DNA from: Jiangellaceae bacterium
GTDB taxonomy: Bacteria; Actinomycetota; Actinomycetes; Jiangellales; Jiangellaceae
Length of the DNA: 7,341 bases
Direction: 5' to 3'
NCBI GenBank assembly: GCA_030146385.1
Contig: JASLBX010000113.1
Location: 1 to 7,341, forward strand
The notes below the pieces were generated by a model. The model was not told the origin of the DNA. It did no database searches and saw only the letters and a list, made by a program, of their open reading frames with translations. Shown here piece after piece: positions 4,693 through 7,341 of the stretch (its first letter is position 1; the number at the start of each line of letters is the position of its first letter). A program made the position numbers and the translations under genes.

Positions 4693-5772
4693 GTGTTGTC
4701 GCTACGTGTGCTCAACCGGACGCTCCTGGAGCGCCAGCTTCTGCTGCGGCGAACCGACCTGCCGGTTCCCGCAGTGGTGGAGCGGCTCGTCGCTGTTCAA
4801 GGGCAGGAGCCGAACTGGCCGTACATCGGCCTCTGGGCGCGGATCGCCGGCTTCCGGACGGACGACCTTGCCAGCCTGCTCGGGGCGCGGCGAGTTGTGC
4901 GCAGCACTGTGATCCGGCGGACGGTCCACCTGGTCGGCGCCGAAGACTTCGCCTGGCTTCGGCCGACCGTCCAGCCGATCGTCGCGAGTGCGGCGCGGCA
5001 TGCGTACTACGCGAGCGAGATCGACGGCATTGACCTGGACAAACTCGGCGAGATTGGCCGCCAGCTGCTCTCCGGACGTTCCCTCACCCGGCGCGAGCTT
5101 GGCCGGCTGCTCGCCGAGCGGTACCCCGGCCGCCACGCCGGGCGGCTGGCCGACACCGTCGAGATCGTCGAGTCGCTGGTGCACAGCCCGGCAAACGCAG
5201 CGTGGGGCTCGTGGCGAAGCGTAGGGCCGATCACTGTCACGCTGGCTGATGAGTGGATCGGCCGGCCGATGGCCGACCCCGACCGCGAGCTGCTGGTCCG
5301 CCGGTACCTCGCCGGGTACGGGCCGGCCACGGTGATGGACATCCAGGCCTGGTCGGGCCTGACCAAGCTGCGCGAGGTCGTCGAGCGGATGCGACCGGGC
5401 CTCCGGATCCTGCGTGACGAGCAGGGCCGTGAGCTGTTCGACCTGCCCGATGCGCCAATCGCGGAGCCGGACGTCCCTGCCCCGGTGCGGTTCATGCCCG
5501 CGTTCGATAATGCGTTGCTTGGTCACCAGGACCGCACGAGAATCATCGCCGAGGACGACCGCAAGCGCGTGGCCGCCGACGCGTCTGGTGGCGTCCCGGT
5601 GTTCTTGGTGGACGGCTTCGCACGCGGGACGTGGGCAGTCGACGGGCAGCGGATTCGCATCTCGCCGTTCCGTCCGCTGTCTGGTGGTGAGTCCGATGCC
5701 GTCGTCGCCGAGGCCGAGCGCCTCTGCGCCTTCGCCGGGATCAGTGGAATTGAGTTCGAGGAGGACGCCTGA
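4693..5772 (+). CDS. Winged-helix DNA-binding (HTH_42 / AlkZ-like) protein, putative DNA glycosylase
   Basis: This is a 359-residue protein of the tandem winged-helix HTH_42 family, which includes the DNA-repair glycosylases AlkZ (a Streptomyces azinomycin B-resistance enzyme that unhooks interstrand crosslinks) and YcaQ/AlkX. Family marks are the N-terminal AVQGQEPNWPYIGLWAR (34-50), the conserved TVIRRTVHLVGAEDF (72-86), RYLAGYGPATVMDIQAWSGL (204-223), RFMPAFDNALLGHQDR (266-281) and the C-terminal FRPLSGGE (326-333). Q36-G37-Q38 lines up with the catalytic Q-x-Q motif of AlkZ-like enzymes, with Gly in the usually hydrophobic middle position. Many actinobacterial members carry this family name only, and their activity is unproven. 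The start is GTG at 4693; the alternative downstream GTG at 4708 would remove five residues. The stop codon overlaps the LysE gene start (TGATG), so the two genes are probably co-transcribed and translationally coupled. Confidence 0.88.
   Translation: MLSLRVLNRTLLERQLLLRRTDLPVPAVVERLVAVQGQEPNWPYIGLWARIAGFRTDDLASLLGARRVVRSTVIRRTVHLVGAEDFAWLRPTVQPIVASAARHAYYASEIDGIDLDKLGEIGRQLLSGRSLTRRELGRLLAERYPGRHAGRLADTVEIVESLVHSPANAAWGSWRSVGPITVTLADEWIGRPMADPDRELLVRRYLAGYGPATVMDIQAWSGLTKLREVVERMRPGLRILRDEQGRELFDLPDAPIAEPDVPAPVRFMPAFDNALLGHQDRTRIIAEDDRKRVAADASGGVPVFLVDGFARGTWAVDGQRIRISPFRPLSGGESDAVVAEAERLCAFAGISGIEFEEDA
5758..5764 (+). promoter_or_regulatory. Ribosome binding site of the LysE-family gene, inside the upstream gene
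   Basis: GAGGAGG lies in the last codons of the winged-helix gene and is followed by 7 nt and the ATG at 5772. It fixes this start and supports coupled translation across the TGATG overlap. Confidence 0.75.
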
Positions 5773-6413
5773 TGCCTACGCTCCACACGGTCGCGGTCTT
5801 CGCCGCCGCGGTCGTCGTCTTCGCCGTCGTCCCAGGGCCGGCGGTGTTCTACATCGTCACGCGGAGCGTGAGCCAGGGCCGGCGGGCCGGCGTGGTGTCG
5901 GCGGCCTCGATCGCGACCGGGACCCTCGTGCACGTGGTGGCTGCGACCGTGGGCCTGTCCGCCCTGCTGGCCTCGTCTGCGGCCGCTTTCAGCGTCGTGA
6001 AATACGCCGGCGCCGCTTACCTGATCTACCTCGGGGTGAAGGCACTGCGAAGCCGGCCGGCCGGGGAATCGGCGCCGGAGGTCGCCCCGCAGTCACTGTG
6101 GCGCGTGTTCCGGGAAGGGTTGTTCGTCGCGGTGCTGAACCCCAAGGCCGCGCTGTTCTTCCTCGCCTTCCTTCCGCAAATCGTCGACCCGGCACGCGGG
6201 CCGGCCGCGCTGCAACTGATGGTGCTCGGCCTCCTGCTGGTCGTCATCGCCGCGGCCAGCGACACCGGCTACGCGCTGCTCACCGGCAGTGCGAGCGCGT
6301 GGCTGCGGAGCCGGGCCCACCTGCTCCGCCGCGGGCGGCTGGTCACCGGTGGGGCATACATCGCTCTCGGCGTGACCGCGGCCGCGACGGGCGAGCGTCC
6401 TCGAACGGGTTGA
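5772..6413 (+). CDS. LysE/RhtB-family amino acid or metabolite exporter
   Basis: This is a 213-residue inner-membrane protein, the usual size for the LysE superfamily of proton-driven exporters of amino acids and related small molecules. Hydrophobic segments lie at about 5-30, 41-68, 73-92, 115-137, 145-167 and 189-207, consistent with six helices. The family signature PGPAVFYIV (21-29) closes the first helix, GAAYLIYLGVKALRS (80-94) is the conserved end of the third, and LNPKAALFFLAFLPQIVD (122-139) holds the NPK motif. The substrate cannot be predicted. The gene starts within the stop codon of the winged-helix gene and has a perfect ribosome binding site, so it is the second gene of a two-gene operon. 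Its stop is 1 bp from the stop of the convergent methyltransferase, leaving no room for an intergenic terminator. Confidence 0.93.
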   Translation: MPTLHTVAVFAAAVVVFAVVPGPAVFYIVTRSVSQGRRAGVVSAASIATGTLVHVVAATVGLSALLASSAAAFSVVKYAGAAYLIYLGVKALRSRPAGESAPEVAPQSLWRVFREGLFVAVLNPKAALFFLAFLPQIVDPARGPAALQLMVLGLLLVVIAAASDTGYALLTGSASAWLRSRAHLLRRGRLVTGGAYIALGVTAAATGERPRTG

Positions 6414-6414
6414 T

Positions 6415-7308
6415 CTAGCCGGCTTCGGGGGCCGCGCCGACGTGGACGCTGCGAGCATCGAGCCTGAACACATCGGTCCGGTGGCCGAGCCATGCCGGGT
6501 CAGCGGGGTCCAGCAACCGATCCCATGTCGCGAGATCGGCGGGGTCGAGCAAGCCGGTCGGGCGCAGCCGGTCGACCCATCGAGTGAACCGGTCGATCAT
6601 TCGCTCCATGTCGCGCTCGCTGAGCGGGCTCGGGCGCTCGCGCAGGAACGTCTTCGTAGTGACGTCAGCGAGCCCTGCCTGTCGTAGAGCCTCCGTCCAG
6701 CCATAGGGCATCCGCGTGGAGTGGGGCAGCTCGTCCCGCATGCGGGCGAACCAGCGGTCGTTGGCGGTTTCCAATCGCAGCTCCAGTCCCGGAGTGCCGA
6801 CCCCGATATCCCACGGCAGATGCCGCGCGGGCAGCCCACCCTCCGCGAGCGCGAGCCGGCCGCCCGGCGCGAGGAGGCTCGTCAGCGCATTGACGGCGGC
6901 CTGCTGTTCGCCCACATGATGGACGGATGCGGAGGCCCACACCAGATCTGCCGGACCCGCCATGGCCTCGCGAACGGATTCGACGCCGTCGTCGAGATCT
7001 GCGGTTACCAGCGCCACCTGGGCGGTGCGTCGGGCCTCGGCGACTGCCGCCACCTGATCGCGCACCGCTGCGAGTACTTCATGCTCCCCGTCCACCGCGA
7101 CGACCTGGGCTGACGGATCCAGCGCCGTGGCGAGAGCGAGCGTCATTCCGCCGCCCCCGCACCCGATGTCGACCGCGACCCGATCGCTGGGTCGCAGCAA
7201 CCAGGCAGCGAGTTCCTCGTACCAGGACTTGTCATCGCGGGCCATCTCGACCAGGCCGGCGACCTTCTCGGCCCAGTGCACCACGTAGGGATCGGTCTGT
7301 TCGGTCAC
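6415..7308 (-). CDS. Class I SAM-dependent methyltransferase (methyltransferase-domain protein)
   Basis: This is a 297-residue cytoplasmic protein with a complete SAM-binding core. Motif I is VAVDIGCGGGGM (44-55), D73 is the acidic residue after strand 2 (VVAVDGEHEVL), TADLDDG (102-108) is the adenine-side motif, DLVWASASVHHVGEQ (121-135) is strand 4, and LAPGGRLALAEGG (146-158) is the conserved post-strand motif. The C-terminal half (about 160-297) is a charged, tryptophan-rich region that probably forms the substrate lid; its substrate is unknown. The start chosen is GTG at 7308, giving VTEQTDPYVVHW. A TTG at 7317 would add three residues but lies inside a -10-like hexamer (7316-7321) whose spacing suits a leaderless transcript from the GTG. 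The gene is complete in the window. It is not similar enough to the methyltransferase at 909-1658 to be a recent duplicate. Confidence 0.88.
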   Translation of the reverse strand: MTEQTDPYVVHWAEKVAGLVEMARDDKSWYEELAAWLLRPSDRVAVDIGCGGGGMTLALATALDPSAQVVAVDGEHEVLAAVRDQVAAVAEARRTAQVALVTADLDDGVESVREAMAGPADLVWASASVHHVGEQQAAVNALTSLLAPGGRLALAEGGLPARHLPWDIGVGTPGLELRLETANDRWFARMRDELPHSTRMPYGWTEALRQAGLADVTTKTFLRERPSPLSERDMERMIDRFTRWVDRLRPTGLLDPADLATWDRLLDPADPAWLGHRTDVFRLDARSVHVGAAPEAG

Positions 7309-7315
7309 GGCGTCC

Positions 7316-7321
7316 AAGCTA
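7316..7321 (-). promoter_or_regulatory. Candidate -10 hexamer of a leaderless promoter for the right-hand methyltransferase
   Basis: On the minus strand TAGCTT (7321-7316) fits TANNNT and is followed by 7 nt and the GTG at 7308. No Shine-Dalgarno sequence of normal quality precedes the GTG. The -35 region would fall partly beyond the window edge and cannot be judged. Confidence 0.45.
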
Positions 7322-7341
7322 GCGCGAAGCGGTCCAGCCGT

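Noticed and set aside
5414..6418. A 334-codon plus-strand frame across the winged-helix/LysE junction
   Set aside because: It is a third-frame artefact rich in Arg, Gly and Pro. Both real genes in this stretch have clear family motifs and a linked start/stop.
909..7308. The two methyltransferase genes as a recent duplication
   Set aside because: Only the generic SAM-binding motifs are shared. The N- and C-terminal regions and the lengths differ.

Overview
The window is a gene-dense stretch of high-GC chromosome from a Gram-positive actinobacterium. The evidence is strong third-position G/C bias, frequent GTG starts, a DevS/DosT-type sensor kinase, and several starts with an actinobacterial TANNNT-like hexamer 6-7 nt upstream in place of a ribosome binding site. 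A Kribbella- or nocardioid-like soil actinomycete would fit, but that is a guess. There are eight protein genes and no RNA gene, insertion sequence, CRISPR array or other mobile element.

Left edge (1-908): the 3' part of a secreted LVIVD-repeat beta-propeller-type protein carrying a protease-associated (PA) domain. It ends at a strong hairpin shared with a convergent methyltransferase gene.

Centre (909-4590): a class I SAM methyltransferase and a CBS-CBS-BON protein on the minus strand. The CBS gene is divergent from a soluble GAF-GAF-HisKA_3-HATPase histidine kinase of the DevS/DosT (DosS) family. The kinase gene meets a convergent PPOX-fold (pyridoxamine 5'-phosphate oxidase-like) flavoprotein gene and overlaps it by a shared CTAG. 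The kinase keeps the histidine and tyrosine that align with the haem ligand and distal tyrosine of mycobacterial DevS. Two 14-bp sites resembling the DevR/DosR operator (GGGNCNNNNGNCCC) lie in the promoter regions of the CBS/kinase pair and of the PPOX gene. Together this looks like a small hypoxia/redox dormancy module: a putative gas sensor plus the kinds of gene (CBS, PPOX) that DevR-type regulators control. No response regulator is present in the window.

Right side (4693-7308): a winged-helix/AlkZ-like putative DNA glycosylase gene, translationally coupled to a LysE/RhtB-family exporter gene. Convergent to them, after a 1-bp gap, is a second SAM methyltransferase gene. Every gene is tightly packed. 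The longest spaces are the 164-bp divergent region 2310-2473 and the 102-bp region 4591-4692, and both contain the operator-like sites.
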